From the NCBI RefSeq assembly GCF_001696685.1, contig NZ_MBFG01000001.1, positions 186,049 to 250,048 on the forward strand: a stretch of DNA of 64,000 bases. The letters run 5' to 3'. The notes beneath the pieces are model-generated. The model ran no database searches. It saw nothing but the letters and a program-made list of their open reading frames with translations, and was not told the origin of the DNA. This stretch comes from Nosocomiicoccus ampullae (GTDB lineage Bacteria > Bacillota > Bacilli > Staphylococcales > Salinicoccaceae). The translations under genes and the position numbers were made by a program. Shown one piece after another: positions 38,408 through 48,701 of the stretch; the first letter of the stretch is position 1, and every line of letters starts with the position of its first letter.

Positions 38408-39340
38408 ATGAAGTGGTATAAAATTTCGTTACACTCACAGATTGAAAATGAAACACCACTATCTCTATTTTTAACAGATATTTCTAATGGTATTTCTGTC
38501 GATTATTCAGTTGATTTAATGAAAAGTAATATCGATGATTTCGAACATAAATTCCGTTTAAACGAAAGTGATTATCCAGAGTCAGATATTCGTATTTCAG
38601 TATATTACGATGAGACGGAAAATCTTGATGAAAAGCTGAACCTTATTAATCAGTTCATTTCTGAAAATGAAGCAATCATTAATCGTGACGAGATTGAAGT
38701 TACAGTGGATACTGTAGAAGAAGCGGATTGGGAAAATGAATGGAAGAAGTATTTCCATAGTTTTAGAGTGTCAGAGTCATTTGTCATCGTTCCGTCATGG
38801 GAAATGGATGATTATGAATATGACGCTAATGACCGTTTAATTAAACTTGATCCAGGAATGGCATTTGGTACAGGAGACCATCCGACGACGTCGATGTGTT
38901 TAACGTTTATCGAAAAAATCATTCGACCAGAACATAAAGTGATTGATGTTGGTACAGGGTCTGGGATTCTAACAATCGGCGCGTATTTAATGGGCGCGAG
39001 AGACTTAACAGCAACAGATATCGACACGTTATCATTAACAGTTGCTGAAGAAAACTTTAATTTAAATGACACTAAACCTGTCGACTTAAGAGCAGCGGAT
39101 TTATTAAAAAATGAGACAAAAAATTACGATATAGTCGTTGCTAATATATTAGCTCATGTTATTGAGGATATGATTACAGATTCTTATCGAGTATTAAACG
39201 ATGGCGGTTACTTTATCTCGAGTGGTATTATTGTAGAGAAAAAAGAAGATATTCTTTCACAATTAAAGGATGCTGGATTTAGTATAATCGAAGTTTTAGA
39301 AGACGATGGATGGGTGAGTATACTATCTAAAAAAGGATAA
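38408..39340 (+). CDS. prmA: ribosomal protein uL11 methyltransferase
   Basis: SAM-dependent lysine methylation of ribosomal protein L11. It has 310 residues with an N-terminal substrate-recognition domain and the catalytic Rossmann domain: PGMAFGTGDHPTT, SAM loop DVGTGSGILTIGA and the NPPY-type VVANILAHVI segment. It is part of the dnaJ-prmA-rsmE order typical of Bacillota. Confidence 0.95.
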   Translation: MKWYKISLHSQIENETPLSLFLTDISNGISVDYSVDLMKSNIDDFEHKFRLNESDYPESDIRISVYYDETENLDEKLNLINQFISENEAIINRDEIEVTVDTVEEADWENEWKKYFHSFRVSESFVIVPSWEMDDYEYDANDRLIKLDPGMAFGTGDHPTTSMCLTFIEKIIRPEHKVIDVGTGSGILTIGAYLMGARDLTATDIDTLSLTVAEENFNLNDTKPVDLRAADLLKNETKNYDIVVANILAHVIEDMITDSYRVLNDGGYFISSGIIVEKKEDILSQLKDAGFSIIEVLEDDGWVSILSKKG

Positions 39341-39345
39341 GTGCT

Positions 39346-40059
39346 ATGCAAAGATATTTTGTAGATACTGTTTTACAAGAAAACGAAATTAATACAGACT
39401 TAAATATAGATACGCATCACATTTTTAATGTGATGCGTATGTCTATTGGTGACAAAATAGAAGTTGTGGACAAAAACAAGGGTGTCTTTATCGTGAAAAT
39501 AATTGAAGACACCCCGTTTAAAATAGAAGTGATTTCTACGATTCAAAGTGTAGAGAGCAACATTAAAGTGAGTGTATATGCTCCGATTTTAAAAGGAGAT
39601 AAACTCGATTTTATGTTGCAAAAAAGTACCGAACTCGGTGCGGAACATTTCTACTTTTATGACGCAGATCGTTCAGTTGTAAAGCTTGATGAAAAGAAAA
39701 AACAAAAACGTAAAACACGTTTTGAAAAAATCGTAACAGAAGCAAGCGAACAGTCAAAACGTAATACGATACCTACGATCGAATTTCTAGGTAAACTAAA
39801 GTCAATAGATTTTACACAGTATGATAACGTCTTTATAGGTTATGAAGATGTTCGTCTTCAAGAAAATAAAAAATTCGCAACTGCTTTAAATAGAACAGAC
39901 ACACATATCGCGATTATTTTCGGACCTGAAGGTGGATTTACAGAGAGTGAAGTCACGTCACATAATAACTTTACAATCGTTCAACTCGGGAAACGTATAT
40001 TACGTGCAGAGACCGCACCTTTATATATGTTATCGGTGATCGACAGCTTCTATAATTAA
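39346..40059 (+). CDS. rsmE: 16S rRNA m3U1498 methyltransferase
   Basis: SPOUT-class enzyme of 237 residues. An N-terminal PUA-like domain (HHIFNVMRMSIGDKIEVVD) precedes the knotted SAM-binding domain with KSTELGAEHFYF, EASEQSKRNTIPTI and GPEGGFTESE, then LGKRILRAETAPL at the end. All family motifs are present. It is cotranscribed with prmA. Confidence 0.95.
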   Translation: MQRYFVDTVLQENEINTDLNIDTHHIFNVMRMSIGDKIEVVDKNKGVFIVKIIEDTPFKIEVISTIQSVESNIKVSVYAPILKGDKLDFMLQKSTELGAEHFYFYDADRSVVKLDEKKKQKRKTRFEKIVTEASEQSKRNTIPTIEFLGKLKSIDFTQYDNVFIGYEDVRLQENKKFATALNRTDTHIAIIFGPEGGFTESEVTSHNNFTIVQLGKRILRAETAPLYMLSVIDSFYN

Positions 40060-40130
40060 CGTTTATTGAAGCGCACTTTTCATTATGTTAAAATAGCTGA
40101 TGATTATTTTATAAGAAAGATTTGATATAG

Positions 40131-41516
40131 ATGGAAAAAACAGTTGCTTTTTCAACGCTCGGTTGTAAAGTAAACCATTACGAAACCGAAGCGATGTGGC
40201 AAATTTTTAAAGATGCAGGATATTCACGCGTTGAGTTTGAAGATAATGCTGATGTTTTTGTTGTGAACACTTGTACAGTAACGAATACAGGTGATAAAAA
40301 GTCACGTCAAGTGATTCGTCGAGCGATTCGTCAAAATCCAGATGCAGTCATTGCAGTATCTGGATGTTATGCTCAGACTGCACCAAAAGAAATCGAGGCA
40401 ATACCTGGTGTTGATATAATTATCGGAACAGAAAATCGCGATAAGTTAATTGACTATGTCGAACAGTATCATGAAGAACGTCAACCGATTAACCGCGTTC
40501 AAAATATTATGAAAAAACGTACGTTTGAAGAAATGGACGTACCGTACTTTACAGACCGCACACGTGCGACATTAAAAATTCAAGAAGGGTGTAATAACTT
40601 CTGTACATTTTGTATTATTCCGTGGGCACGTGGTTTAATGCGTTCTAGAGACCCTGAAAAGGTAATTGAACAAGCAGAAAAACTTGTTGAAGCGGGTTAT
40701 AAAGAAATCATTTTAACAGGTATTCATACTGGTGGATACGGTGAAGACTTAAAAGATTATAACTTAGCGATGTTACTAAGAGATCTCGAAAAAGTCGAAG
40801 GTCTTAATCGCTTAAGAATCTCTAGTATAGAAGCGTCGCAATTAACAGATGAAGTACTCGATGTTATTTATCATTCAAATAAAATTGTAAGACACTTCCA
40901 TATACCTGTTCAATCTGCATCAGATACTGTTTTAAAACGTATGAGACGTAAGTACACGATGGACTTTTATGAATCTCGTATTTTAAGACTGAAAGAAATG
41001 ATGCCAGGTGCTGCGATTACGTCAGATGTTATCGTTGGATTCCCTGGTGAAACAGAAGAAGAGTTTATGGAAACATATGATTTCATTAAAAAGCATCATT
41101 TCTCAGAATTACACGTATTCCCGTACTCAACACGTACAGGAACACCAGCTGCACGTATGAAAGATCAAATCGATAATGAAACGAAAGAAGCGCGCGTAAA
41201 AAAACTCATCGAGTTATCGGACGCACTTGCGTTAAGCTATGCTGAGAAGTTTAAAGATGACGTATTAGAAATTATTCCTGAAAAAATGGAAGACGGTATT
41301 CTCGTTGGACATGCGGATAATTACATGAAAGTAGCAGTAGATGGAGATGAAAGCCTAACTGGTGAACTCGTTAAAGTTAAAGTGACAGAGCCAGGTTATC
41401 CAGTATCAAAAGGTGAAATCGTTAAAGTACTCGAAAAACCGATGGTAAAACAGTACGATTATTTAGAAAGACATGTGCACACAAGTGAAGCTGCACATAT
41501 GGAAAGTAGGATTTAA
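40131..41516 (+). CDS. mtaB: tRNA t6A37 methylthiotransferase MtaB (YqeV)
   Basis: Radical SAM enzyme converting t6A37 to ms2t6A in tRNAs decoding ANN codons. It has 461 residues: N-terminal UPF0004 domain with three cysteines (TLGCKVNHYE, NTCTVTN, SGCYAQ), radical SAM CNNFCTFC, and a C-terminal TRAM domain. The start lacks an ideal SD (AAGA) but matches the family N-terminus. A TAAAAT near 40089 suggests a promoter. Abuts deoC. Confidence 0.95.
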   Translation: MEKTVAFSTLGCKVNHYETEAMWQIFKDAGYSRVEFEDNADVFVVNTCTVTNTGDKKSRQVIRRAIRQNPDAVIAVSGCYAQTAPKEIEAIPGVDIIIGTENRDKLIDYVEQYHEERQPINRVQNIMKKRTFEEMDVPYFTDRTRATLKIQEGCNNFCTFCIIPWARGLMRSRDPEKVIEQAEKLVEAGYKEIILTGIHTGGYGEDLKDYNLAMLLRDLEKVEGLNRLRISSIEASQLTDEVLDVIYHSNKIVRHFHIPVQSASDTVLKRMRRKYTMDFYESRILRLKEMMPGAAITSDVIVGFPGETEEEFMETYDFIKKHHFSELHVFPYSTRTGTPAARMKDQIDNETKEARVKKLIELSDALALSYAEKFKDDVLEIIPEKMEDGILVGHADNYMKVAVDGDESLTGELVKVKVTEPGYPVSKGEIVKVLEKPMVKQYDYLERHVHTSEAAHMESRI

Positions 41517-42179
41517 ATGAAAATAGAACGATATATCGATCACACATTATTAAAACCAGATACAACAACAGACGATATTAAAAAATTATGTGAAGAAGCA
41601 AAACAATATAATTTCTTTAGCGTCTGTGTGAATCCGTCACACGTTGAGCTATGTAAGTCTCTACTTGAAGGTAGCGACACGAAAGTTTGTACAGTTGTTG
41701 GATTCCCACTCGGAGCGACGACGTCAGAAGTTAAACAGTTTGAAACGGTTCAAGCGATTCGTAATGGTGCTGATGAAATTGACATGGTCATTAATATCGG
41801 CGCATTAAAAACTGGAGATTTAGAAACGGTTCAAAAAGACATAGAAGCAGTCGTAAATGTTAAAGGTGAAGCGCTTGTTAAAGTAATTATTGAAACAGCG
41901 TTACTAACTCCTGATGAGATCGTAACAGCGAGTGAACTTTCTAAAAAAGCAGGTGCAGATTTCGTTAAAACTTCAACAGGATTTAACGGAAGAGGAGCAT
42001 CAGTAGAAGACGTTACGCTAATGAAGTCAACAGTTGGAGATGCACTCGGTGTTAAAGCAAGTGGAGGCATCCGCTCTAAAGAAGACGCATTACAAATGAT
42101 TGAAAAAGGTGCAACAAGACTTGGTGCATCAAGTGGCGTGAAAATTGTTCTAGGTGAAAAAAGTAATTCAGAATATTAA
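41517..42179 (+). CDS. deoC: deoxyribose-phosphate aldolase
   Basis: Class I aldolase splitting deoxyribose-5-phosphate into glyceraldehyde-3-phosphate and acetaldehyde. It has 220 residues. The Schiff-base lysine is in FVKTSTGF, the assisting lysine in GVKASGGIR, and the N-terminus has DHTLLKPDT. It starts on the base after the mtaB stop, so this catabolic gene is in a translational unit with a tRNA modification gene. Confidence 0.96.
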   Translation: MKIERYIDHTLLKPDTTTDDIKKLCEEAKQYNFFSVCVNPSHVELCKSLLEGSDTKVCTVVGFPLGATTSEVKQFETVQAIRNGADEIDMVINIGALKTGDLETVQKDIEAVVNVKGEALVKVIIETALLTPDEIVTASELSKKAGADFVKTSTGFNGRGASVEDVTLMKSTVGDALGVKASGGIRSKEDALQMIEKGATRLGASSGVKIVLGEKSNSEY

Positions 42180-42185
42180 AACACC

Positions 42186-42215
42186 TTGACCATATTATTA
42201 AATTTATAATATAAT
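42186..42215 (+). promoter_or_regulatory. rpsU promoter
   Basis: TTGACC (42186-42191) and TATAAT (42210-42215), spacer 18; another TATAAT overlaps at 42205-42210. Confidence 0.75.
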
Positions 42216-42284
42216 ATACACTAGATATTATTTTAATATCTTAAATATTTGCTCTTTGTGTTATTTCGGAGGGAGGGGAACACG

Positions 42285-42461
42285 ATGACTAAAACAGTAG
42301 TAAGAAAAAACGAATCTATCGAAGATGCGTTACGTCGTTTCAAGCGTACAGTTTCTAAAAGCGGTACGATTAAAGAAGCACGTAAAAGAGAATATTACGA
42401 AAAACCTTCTGTAAGACGTAAGAAAAAATCAGAAGCGGCACGTAAACGTAAATTTAGATAA
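42285..42461 (+). CDS. rpsU: 30S ribosomal protein bS21
   Basis: Small-subunit protein near the anti-SD end of 16S rRNA. The 58-residue, highly basic sequence ([19 protein letters not shown], ending [15 protein letters not shown]) is canonical. ATG 42285 lies behind a purine-rich SD (GGAGGGAGGGG); upstream in-frame starts were rejected as too long for the family. Own promoter and terminator. Confidence 0.97.
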   Translation: MTKTVVRKNESIEDALRRFKRTVSKSGTIKEARKREYYEKPSVRRKKKSEAARKRKFR

Positions 42462-42499
42462 TTCGTGTAACTCCCTCGAGTAACAGAATTATAAATAAA

Positions 42500-42526
42500 G
42501 GGATGATGAGAATCATCCCCTTTTTT
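42500..42526 (+). terminator. rpsU terminator
   Basis: Stem GGGATGAT / ATCATCCC with a GAGA loop and a TTTTTT run. Confidence 0.88.
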
Positions 42527-42574
42527 ATATAAAAAATTAATGGAGTTATGTATAATAAAATGGAGGAATTCAAC

Positions 42575-43249
42575 GTGAACGGGTTCTTGATAAATATTAT
42601 TAACTTTATATCGAGTCCAGTCGTTTCAACAATTCTTTTGTTAACGTTCTTTCTAGGACTTACATATCAACTTTTTTCACACAAAATTAATTTCGTTGGT
42701 GTACTAAGTATATTTTCGATCTTCACATTTTATCTCGGACATATACTCGTAAACGAGTCGAGTGTGTTTGCGTTGTTATTACTATTAGTTGCGTCTGCAC
42801 TAATCGTTTTAGAGTTTTTTATCTTCGGATTAGTACTCGGCGTCATCGGAACGATTTTACTCTTTATAAGTATTATATTTATAACGAATGACCCAATGCT
42901 TTATAGTGTTATCGTATTTCTCATTATCATTTTAGTTGCGATAGAGGTAGGTGTTTTAGTCAAAATGAAAAAGAAGAGAGTCCCATTATGGAAGCGTTTT
43001 GTCTTGACAGACGCGACAGACAGCGAAAGTGGTTATACTTCATTTGATGACCGTTCTTATCTACTTGGAAAAGTAGGCGTGACTGCAGTACCATTAAGAC
43101 CTTCTGGAACAGTAATAATCGATGATAATAGAATTGATGCGGTAGCAGAGGGAACTTTTATAGAAAGAGACGTTAAAGTAAAAGTGATCTTCGTTGAAGG
43201 TACTCGAATTGTTGTTAGACCGATAAAAAATGAAGAGGTGGATAATTAA
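42575..43249 (+). CDS. NfeD-family membrane protein (YqeZ-like)
   Basis: Membrane partner of the flotillin-like protein. About 224 residues: several helices in the first 140 residues and a C-terminal OB-fold domain ([31 protein letters not shown]). The protease domain of long NfeD is absent, so this is the short type. GTG 42575 has SD GGAGGA; upstream ATG 42548 lies at a TATAAT that looks like the promoter, so it was rejected. Its stop overlaps floA by one base. Confidence 0.88.
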   Translation: MNGFLINIINFISSPVVSTILLLTFFLGLTYQLFSHKINFVGVLSIFSIFTFYLGHILVNESSVFALLLLLVASALIVLEFFIFGLVLGVIGTILLFISIIFITNDPMLYSVIVFLIIILVAIEVGVLVKMKKKRVPLWKRFVLTDATDSESGYTSFDDRSYLLGKVGVTAVPLRPSGTVIIDDNRIDAVAEGTFIERDVKVKVIFVEGTRIVVRPIKNEEVDN

Positions 43250-44241
43250 TGACAGGTGGTTTAATCTCACTTATATTATTCGTTGTCGTTATTTTTATAG
43301 CGGTAATGTTTATTTTATCTTTTGTTCCAGTAGGATTATGGATTTCAGCATTAGCTGCTGGAGTTAAGATTGGTATATTTACGTTAATTGGTATGCGTTT
43401 AAGAAAAGTAAAACCAAAACGTGTTGTAGAACCGCTAATTAAAGCACGTAAAGCTGGTATTGATGTGACGACAAACCAATTAGAATCACACTACTTAGCT
43501 GGTGGTAACGTAGACAGAGTAATTGATGCATTAATTGCGGCACAACGTGCAGATATCAACTTAACGTTTGAACGCTGTGCAGCAATTGACTTAGCAGGCC
43601 GTGACGTATTAGAAGCTGTTCAAATGTCAGTTAACCCGAAAGTTATCGAAACGCCATTTATTGCCGGTGTTGCAATGAACGGTATCGAAGTAAAAGCGAA
43701 AGCGCGTATTACAGTACGTGCCAACATCGACCGTCTCGTCGGTGGTGCCGGTGAAGAAACAATTGTAGCACGTGTTGGTGAAGGTATCGTATCGACAATC
43801 GGTTCTTCAAAGCATCACACAGTTGTATTAGAAAACCCAGATTTAATCTCAAAAACTGTACTTGAAAAAGGACTAGACTCAGGAACTGCGTTTGAAATTC
43901 TATCGATCGATATCGCTGACGTAGATATCGGTAAAAACATAGGTGCAGACCTTCAAACTGAACAAGCTGTGGCAGATAAAAATATCGCTCAAGCAAAAGC
44001 TGAAGAGCGCCGTGCAATGGCAGTAGCAGAAGAACAAGAAATGAGAGCACGTGTTCAAGAGATGCACGCGAAAGTAGTAGAATCTGAATCTAGAGTACCA
44101 CTTGCATTTGCAAAAGCTTTAGAGGAAGGCCGTATCACTGTAAGTGAATACTACGACTTAAAGAATATCGAAGCAGATACTAAAATGAGAGATTCTATTA
44201 ACAAGATGACAGATCCAACGAAATATAATGAAGAAGAGTAA
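43249..44241 (+). CDS. floA: flotillin-like protein FloA (YqfA)
   Basis: Scaffold of functional membrane microdomains. It has 330 residues: an N-terminal hydrophobic hairpin (about 5-50), the SPFH-like domain ([19 protein letters not shown]...), and a C-terminal Ala/Glu-rich coiled coil ([21 protein letters not shown]). Directly coupled to the NfeD-like gene upstream, as in other Bacillota. Confidence 0.96.
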   Translation: MTGGLISLILFVVVIFIAVMFILSFVPVGLWISALAAGVKIGIFTLIGMRLRKVKPKRVVEPLIKARKAGIDVTTNQLESHYLAGGNVDRVIDALIAAQRADINLTFERCAAIDLAGRDVLEAVQMSVNPKVIETPFIAGVAMNGIEVKAKARITVRANIDRLVGGAGEETIVARVGEGIVSTIGSSKHHTVVLENPDLISKTVLEKGLDSGTAFEILSIDIADVDIGKNIGADLQTEQAVADKNIAQAKAEERRAMAVAEEQEMRARVQEMHAKVVESESRVPLAFAKALEEGRITVSEYYDLKNIEADTKMRDSINKMTDPTKYNEEE

Positions 44242-44249
44242 GTGATAAT

Positions 44250-44768
44250 ATGGAGTTACTCGTACCATTAATAATTTTTGCTATTGGTGGGATAATATCA
44301 TATCTCAATGATGCTAAAGAAAAGGAAAAGCAATCTAAGAATCCAAGAAATATTGATTTTGATAAACTAAATGAAAAATATCAAAAATCAAAAACTGAAG
44401 CGGTGGACGAGTTTAAACGTTTAAAAAAAGAATTTACGGACTTAAAGCAAGAGACGACAACACAACAAGGAAAACCTAAGTTAGACAAAACTTCTAAAAA
44501 GGCCGTTGAGGACAAATATAAACGTGAAAAAGAACGACTTAGAGAAAGACAGCGTCAAGCGGATGAAGCGAAAAAGAAAGTCGCAGAGCTACAAAAAAAT
44601 AAAGAAAAATCAGTTCTCACGAATGGAACTGATGAAGTAAAACAAGTTATCTTTGACGATAGTCCGTACAATAAAAAGTTATCGTTTGATAAAGAAGCAG
44701 TCGTTAACGGTATCGTGATGAAAGAGATTCTCGGTCCGCCGAAAAGTAAGAAGAGAAGAGTTAGGTAA
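44250..44768 (+). CDS. hypothetical membrane-anchored coiled-coil protein
   Basis: A 172-residue protein with one N-terminal helix (about 2-18, LLVPLIIFAIGGIISYL) followed by a very charged, Lys/Glu-rich, probably coiled-coil region to about 130 and a basic tail KSKKRRVR. No domain family is recognised. It follows floA by eight bases, so it is probably cotranscribed with the microdomain genes and could be an accessory factor of FloA. A terminator overlaps its 3' end. Confidence 0.7.
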   Translation: MELLVPLIIFAIGGIISYLNDAKEKEKQSKNPRNIDFDKLNEKYQKSKTEAVDEFKRLKKEFTDLKQETTTQQGKPKLDKTSKKAVEDKYKREKERLRERQRQADEAKKKVAELQKNKEKSVLTNGTDEVKQVIFDDSPYNKKLSFDKEAVVNGIVMKEILGPPKSKKRRVR

Positions 44769-44786
44769 TTACCTAGCTCTTTTTTA
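44757..44786 (+). terminator. terminator after floA operon
   Basis: Stem AGAGTTAGGTAA / TTACCTAGCTCT (one wobble) followed by TTTTTT; its left arm is inside the last codons of the preceding gene. Confidence 0.82.
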
Positions 44787-44829
44787 TTTACATGAGTATT
44801 CATTGTATAATGGAGGAGAGGTGTGAGTA

Positions 44830-45564
44830 ATGGAGTTTAAATTTAAAAAGCAAAACCAGCATGGTGCTTGGGCGATGGTTTTTATGCCACCTATATTAGG
44901 AATGGTTGCAAGTGGATTCCATCCTTCACAACTGTTTTTTATTGTTGGATGGTTACTCATATTTTTTGCAGCTGATCATATACTATATTTTTTCAAAAGA
45001 ATTAAACGTAAAGAATATGAAGTTTTAAATAGTGCCTTTCTTTTTACTTTTCTATCATTTCTAATTCTGATTTATCCGATTGTTACTGAATATAGAGTCA
45101 TTTTCTTTTTCCTATGTATGATTCCATTCGGTATATTGAATGCTTATTTTTCCTACACACGCGATGAAAGAAATATGCTGAATAATATAGCAGCAATTAT
45201 CATTTTCAGTTTAGCCGGTGGAGCAACAGGATTTTTAAACACTCATTCAATGACGTTTAATCTATACTTTGTGATGATTGTATCGACACTATATTTCATT
45301 GGATCAGCACTCGTTGTTAAGACAGTTATTCGTGAGAAGAATAATCCGACTTATAAATGGGCATCGTTTATTTATCATTTTATAGTAATGATTATTGGTT
45401 TTATTTACCATCCGGTAGTCGGTATCGCATTTACATTTGGTTTTATAAGAGCGGTTTATGTCTACGGGAGAGGATGGAAACCAAAGCAACTTGGGATATT
45501 AGAAATCATCCATGTAGTGTTCGTGACTATAGTTATATCACTATTTATGGTATATTTTAGGTAA
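44830..45564 (+). CDS. YwiC-like membrane protein
   Basis: A polytopic membrane protein of 244 residues, with about seven hydrophobic segments. The N-terminal signature KKQNQHGAWAMVFMPPILG matches the YwiC family. In Bacillus ywiC neighbours fnr and nitrate reductase genes, but its function is unknown. Start ATG 44830 is preceded by GGAGGAGAGGTG. It stands between the floA operon and phoH. Nothing here shows a substrate. Confidence 0.85.
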   Translation: MEFKFKKQNQHGAWAMVFMPPILGMVASGFHPSQLFFIVGWLLIFFAADHILYFFKRIKRKEYEVLNSAFLFTFLSFLILIYPIVTEYRVIFFFLCMIPFGILNAYFSYTRDERNMLNNIAAIIIFSLAGGATGFLNTHSMTFNLYFVMIVSTLYFIGSALVVKTVIREKNNPTYKWASFIYHFIVMIIGFIYHPVVGIAFTFGFIRAVYVYGRGWKPKQLGILEIIHVVFVTIVISLFMVYFR

Positions 45565-45605
45565 TCTAAAAAATAGTTATACTTCAAAACAGAGAGGGTT
45601 AGTAC

Positions 45606-46568
45606 ATGCCAAAAGTGATACATTTTGATAATTTGGACGACGCACAACAAATTTTAGGGGTAAACGATTCCCATATTCGAGTTTTAGAAGATGAATATGA
45701 CGCTGAGATTCGTTCAAATGGACATGAAGTTAAAATTCAAAGTGATAATGAAGAAACAGAAGTAAAAATCTATAATATTTTAATGTCCTTACTTCGCGTA
45801 AAGCAACAAGGTCATCAAGTAACTTTACGTGACTTACAATCTGCAATTCAAATGGCAGAAAAGGACACGTTAGAATATTTAGAAGATCTATACAAAGAAG
45901 AAATCGCAAAAGATTATAGAGGTAAACCGGTTCGAGCTAAAACAACTGGACAACAAATATACGTCAATCATATTAAAAACAGCGACTTAACCTTTGGTAT
46001 CGGACCAGCAGGTACAGGTAAAACATTTTTAGCTGTCGTTATTGCGTGCCAAATGTTAAAAGATAATGATATTAAAAGAATCGTATTAACAAGACCAGCA
46101 GTAGAAGCAGGAGAAAACCTAGGATTTTTACCTGGTGATTTAAAAGAAAAAGTGGACCCGTATTTACGTCCGTTATATGACGGTCTACATGCAATTTTAG
46201 GTCAAGAACATACGGATCGTCTTATCGAACGTGGCATCATTGAAGTGGCACCTCTTGCGTATATGAGAGGACGTACGTTAAATGATGCATTTATCATATT
46301 AGATGAAGCACAAAATACGACTTCAATGCAGATGAAGATGTTTTTAACACGTCTTGGATTTGGTTCTAAAATGGTCGTCACAGGAGACGAAACACAAATT
46401 GACTTACCGAGTAAAACGAGAAGTGGCTTAATTGAAAGTGTAGAACGATTAAGAAACGTACGTGGCGTTCAAATTAATCACTTTACAGATCAAGACGTTG
46501 TGAGACACCCACTTGTATCAAGAATAATTCGTGCATATGAAGCAGGTGATTTAAATGTTAACGATTGA
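45606..46568 (+). CDS. phoH: PhoH-like ATPase
   Basis: P-loop ATPase/RNA helicase-like protein of 320 residues. An N-terminal KH-like part is followed by the PhoH domain with Walker A GPAGTGKT (about 136-143), RPAVEAGE, ILDEAQNTT (Walker B) and VTGDETQIDLP. It always precedes ybeY, which suggests a role in rRNA processing. It overlaps ybeY by 14 bases. Confidence 0.94.
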   Translation: MPKVIHFDNLDDAQQILGVNDSHIRVLEDEYDAEIRSNGHEVKIQSDNEETEVKIYNILMSLLRVKQQGHQVTLRDLQSAIQMAEKDTLEYLEDLYKEEIAKDYRGKPVRAKTTGQQIYVNHIKNSDLTFGIGPAGTGKTFLAVVIACQMLKDNDIKRIVLTRPAVEAGENLGFLPGDLKEKVDPYLRPLYDGLHAILGQEHTDRLIERGIIEVAPLAYMRGRTLNDAFIILDEAQNTTSMQMKMFLTRLGFGSKMVVTGDETQIDLPSKTRSGLIESVERLRNVRGVQINHFTDQDVVRHPLVSRIIRAYEAGDLNVND

Positions 46569-47019
46569 TTTTTTAGACGATGAGAATTATTCGTCAGATT
46601 TAGAAAAAGAAGATATAGAATCACTACTTAATTATTCATATGAGTTTTTAAAACAAAGTGAAGATGCTGAAGTATCTATATCATTTGTTTCAGAAGATGA
46701 AATAAAAGAAATTAACAGAGACTATCGAAATAAAGACGAAGTGACAGACGTTATTTCATTTGCCTTTTTAGACGATGAAAGTGATGATATAGAAATTCCA
46801 GGAATGCCAGTAACTCTTGGAGATATTATTATTAATACTAATCGTGCGAAAGAGCAAGCAGAAGAATATGGTCACTCATATAAACGTGAATTAATGTTTT
46901 TATCTTTACATGGATTTTTACATTTACTTGGATATGATCATATGACTAAAGCAGATGAAAAAGAAATGTTCGGCCTTCAAAAAGAAATATTAGATGCATT
47001 TGGAATCTCGAGAGATTAA
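46555..47019 (+). CDS. ybeY: endoribonuclease YbeY
   Basis: Zinc-dependent endonuclease in 16S rRNA 3' maturation and ribosome quality control. It has 154 residues. The zinc motif H3xH5xH is HGFLHLLGYDH near 121-131, and the conserved DEVTDVISFAF is present. It overlaps phoH and is followed two bases later by dgkA. Confidence 0.96.
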   Translation: MLTIDFLDDENYSSDLEKEDIESLLNYSYEFLKQSEDAEVSISFVSEDEIKEINRDYRNKDEVTDVISFAFLDDESDDIEIPGMPVTLGDIIINTNRAKEQAEEYGHSYKRELMFLSLHGFLHLLGYDHMTKADEKEMFGLQKEILDAFGISRD

Positions 47020-47020
47020 C

Positions 47021-47374
47021 ATGAAGCGGTTTAAATATCCATTTTCTGGATTTCTACGACTCGTTACAAAAGACTCTCATTACGTCTTACATTTAGTAAG
47101 TGCAGTATGTGTTATCATCGTATCTTATTTTTTATCTATTAATATGACGGAATGGCTCTTTATATTAAGTGCAATATTTTTAGTGCTACTTACAGAGGCT
47201 TTAAATACAGCAATCGAAGAGGTCGTTGACCTCGTAACGAGTGATTTTGAACAACATGCAAAATATGCAAAAGATATCGCAAGTTTTGCCGTATTACTTG
47301 CGAGTATTTACGCAGCCTTAATTGGTGTAATCATATTACTACCAAAATTATTAAAATTGATAGGAGTGTTATAA
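47021..47374 (+). CDS. dgkA: DgkA-family undecaprenol/diacylglycerol kinase
   Basis: Small membrane kinase; in Gram-positives of this family the main substrate is undecaprenol, which it recycles to the carrier phosphate. It has 117 residues with three membrane helices. The catalytic/metal segment is EALNTAIEEVVDLVT with EHAKYAKDIAS-like QHAKYAKDIAS. ATG 47021 (MKRFKYPFSGF) matches the family start; 46994 was rejected. Confidence 0.93.
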   Translation: MKRFKYPFSGFLRLVTKDSHYVLHLVSAVCVIIVSYFLSINMTEWLFILSAIFLVLLTEALNTAIEEVVDLVTSDFEQHAKYAKDIASFAVLLASIYAALIGVIILLPKLLKLIGVL

Positions 47375-47791
47375 ATGGCAATTATTGATGATGGGATTTT
47401 TAAAGATGAATGGTACGATGAAGTAATCAAAGCACAACAAAACGCTTATACACCGTATTCTGAATTTAATGTTGGTGCATTACTCATTAGTGAAGACGAT
47501 GAATACGTGTACGGTGCAAATATCGAAAACGCATCGTATCCAGCGACAATTTGTGCAGAACGTACAGCACTTGTTTCTGCGTATGCAAGAGGGGTTACAA
47601 AGTTTAAAGCATGTGTTGTAATTACAGATGCTAAAGATCCAGCGAGTCCATGTGGTGTATGTCGTCAAGTATTAAAAGAACTAACTCATGATGATATGCC
47701 AGTCTATATGTTAAGTAAAGATAAGCGCTGCATTAAAAAGACGGTCGATGAATTGTTACCACTTGGATTTAGCGGAAAGGATATGGATTAA
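47375..47791 (+). CDS. cdd: cytidine deaminase
   Basis: Converts cytidine and deoxycytidine to uridines. It has 138 residues. Zinc ligands are in CAERTAL and PCGVCRQVL, and the substrate loop is [11 protein letters not shown]. It starts right after the dgkA stop and its stop overlaps era by one base. SD TAGGAGTG. Confidence 0.96.
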   Translation: MAIIDDGIFKDEWYDEVIKAQQNAYTPYSEFNVGALLISEDDEYVYGANIENASYPATICAERTALVSAYARGVTKFKACVVITDAKDPASPCGVCRQVLKELTHDDMPVYMLSKDKRCIKKTVDELLPLGFSGKDMD

Positions 47792-48693
47792 TGTCAACAT
47801 TTAAATCTGGCTTTATTACAATAGTCGGGCGACCAAACGTTGGTAAATCGACATTTATGAATCACGTGCTCGGTCAAAAAGTCGCGATTATGAGTGATAA
47901 ACCACAAACGACGAGAAATAAAATTCAAGGTGTGTATACGACAGAAACAGCACAAATGATTTTTATCGACACACCGGGTATTCATAAACCAAAACATCAG
48001 CTCGGTGAACATATGATGCGCGTTGCTAAACGAACGCTACGTGAAACCGAAGTGATTTTATTCGTCGTAAATGCAACTGAGAAAAAAGGTCCTGGGGACG
48101 AATTCGTCATAAATATGATCAAAGATACTAATACACCTGTTATTTTAGTCATCAATAAGATCGATTTAATTCACCCTGATGAGTTACCTGAAATTATTGA
48201 ACGATATACAACTGATTTTGAATTTAGTGATGTCGTACCAATTAGTGCATTACAAGGCACAAATACGGGTCAGTTATTAGATGTTATTGAATCACACCTT
48301 GAAGAAGGCCCTATGTATTATCCAAAAGACAGAATTACGGATCATCCAGAGCATTTTATCGTTTCGGAGTTAATTCGTGAAAAGATTTTACTTTTAACTG
48401 ATCAAGAAATTCCACATTCAATTGGAGTCGAAGTGACGAAGATGAAGCGAGAAAATGACGGCGAAAAAGTAAAAGTCGAAGCGACGATTTACGTCGAACG
48501 TGATTCTCAAAAAGGAATGGTCATCGGTAAAGGTGGTAAGATGTTAAAACGCGTTGGAACGCTTGCACGTAAAGATATCGAGGCATTACTTGGAGACAAA
48601 GTGTATTTAGAATTATGGGTGAAAGTCCAAAAAGACTGGAGAAACAAACCTCAATTTATTAGAAGCTTAGGCTATAAAGATGAAGAATATTAG
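47791..48693 (+). CDS. era: GTPase Era
   Basis: Essential GTPase that binds the 3' end of 16S rRNA during 30S assembly. It has 300 residues. G1 [10 protein letters not shown]2 [10 protein letters not shown]3 DTPGIHKP, G4 NKIDL and G5 SALQG are intact, and the C-terminal KH domain has [15 protein letters not shown]. Translationally coupled to cdd. Confidence 0.97.
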   Translation: MSTFKSGFITIVGRPNVGKSTFMNHVLGQKVAIMSDKPQTTRNKIQGVYTTETAQMIFIDTPGIHKPKHQLGEHMMRVAKRTLRETEVILFVVNATEKKGPGDEFVINMIKDTNTPVILVINKIDLIHPDELPEIIERYTTDFEFSDVVPISALQGTNTGQLLDVIESHLEEGPMYYPKDRITDHPEHFIVSELIREKILLLTDQEIPHSIGVEVTKMKRENDGEKVKVEATIYVERDSQKGMVIGKGGKMLKRVGTLARKDIEALLGDKVYLELWVKVQKDWRNKPQFIRSLGYKDEEY

Positions 48694-48701
48694 GTGATAG
48701 T

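Noticed and set aside
42249-42284. Longer N-terminus for ribosomal protein bS21
   Set aside because: The strong SD lies after this start, and the canonical protein begins with [10 protein letters not shown].
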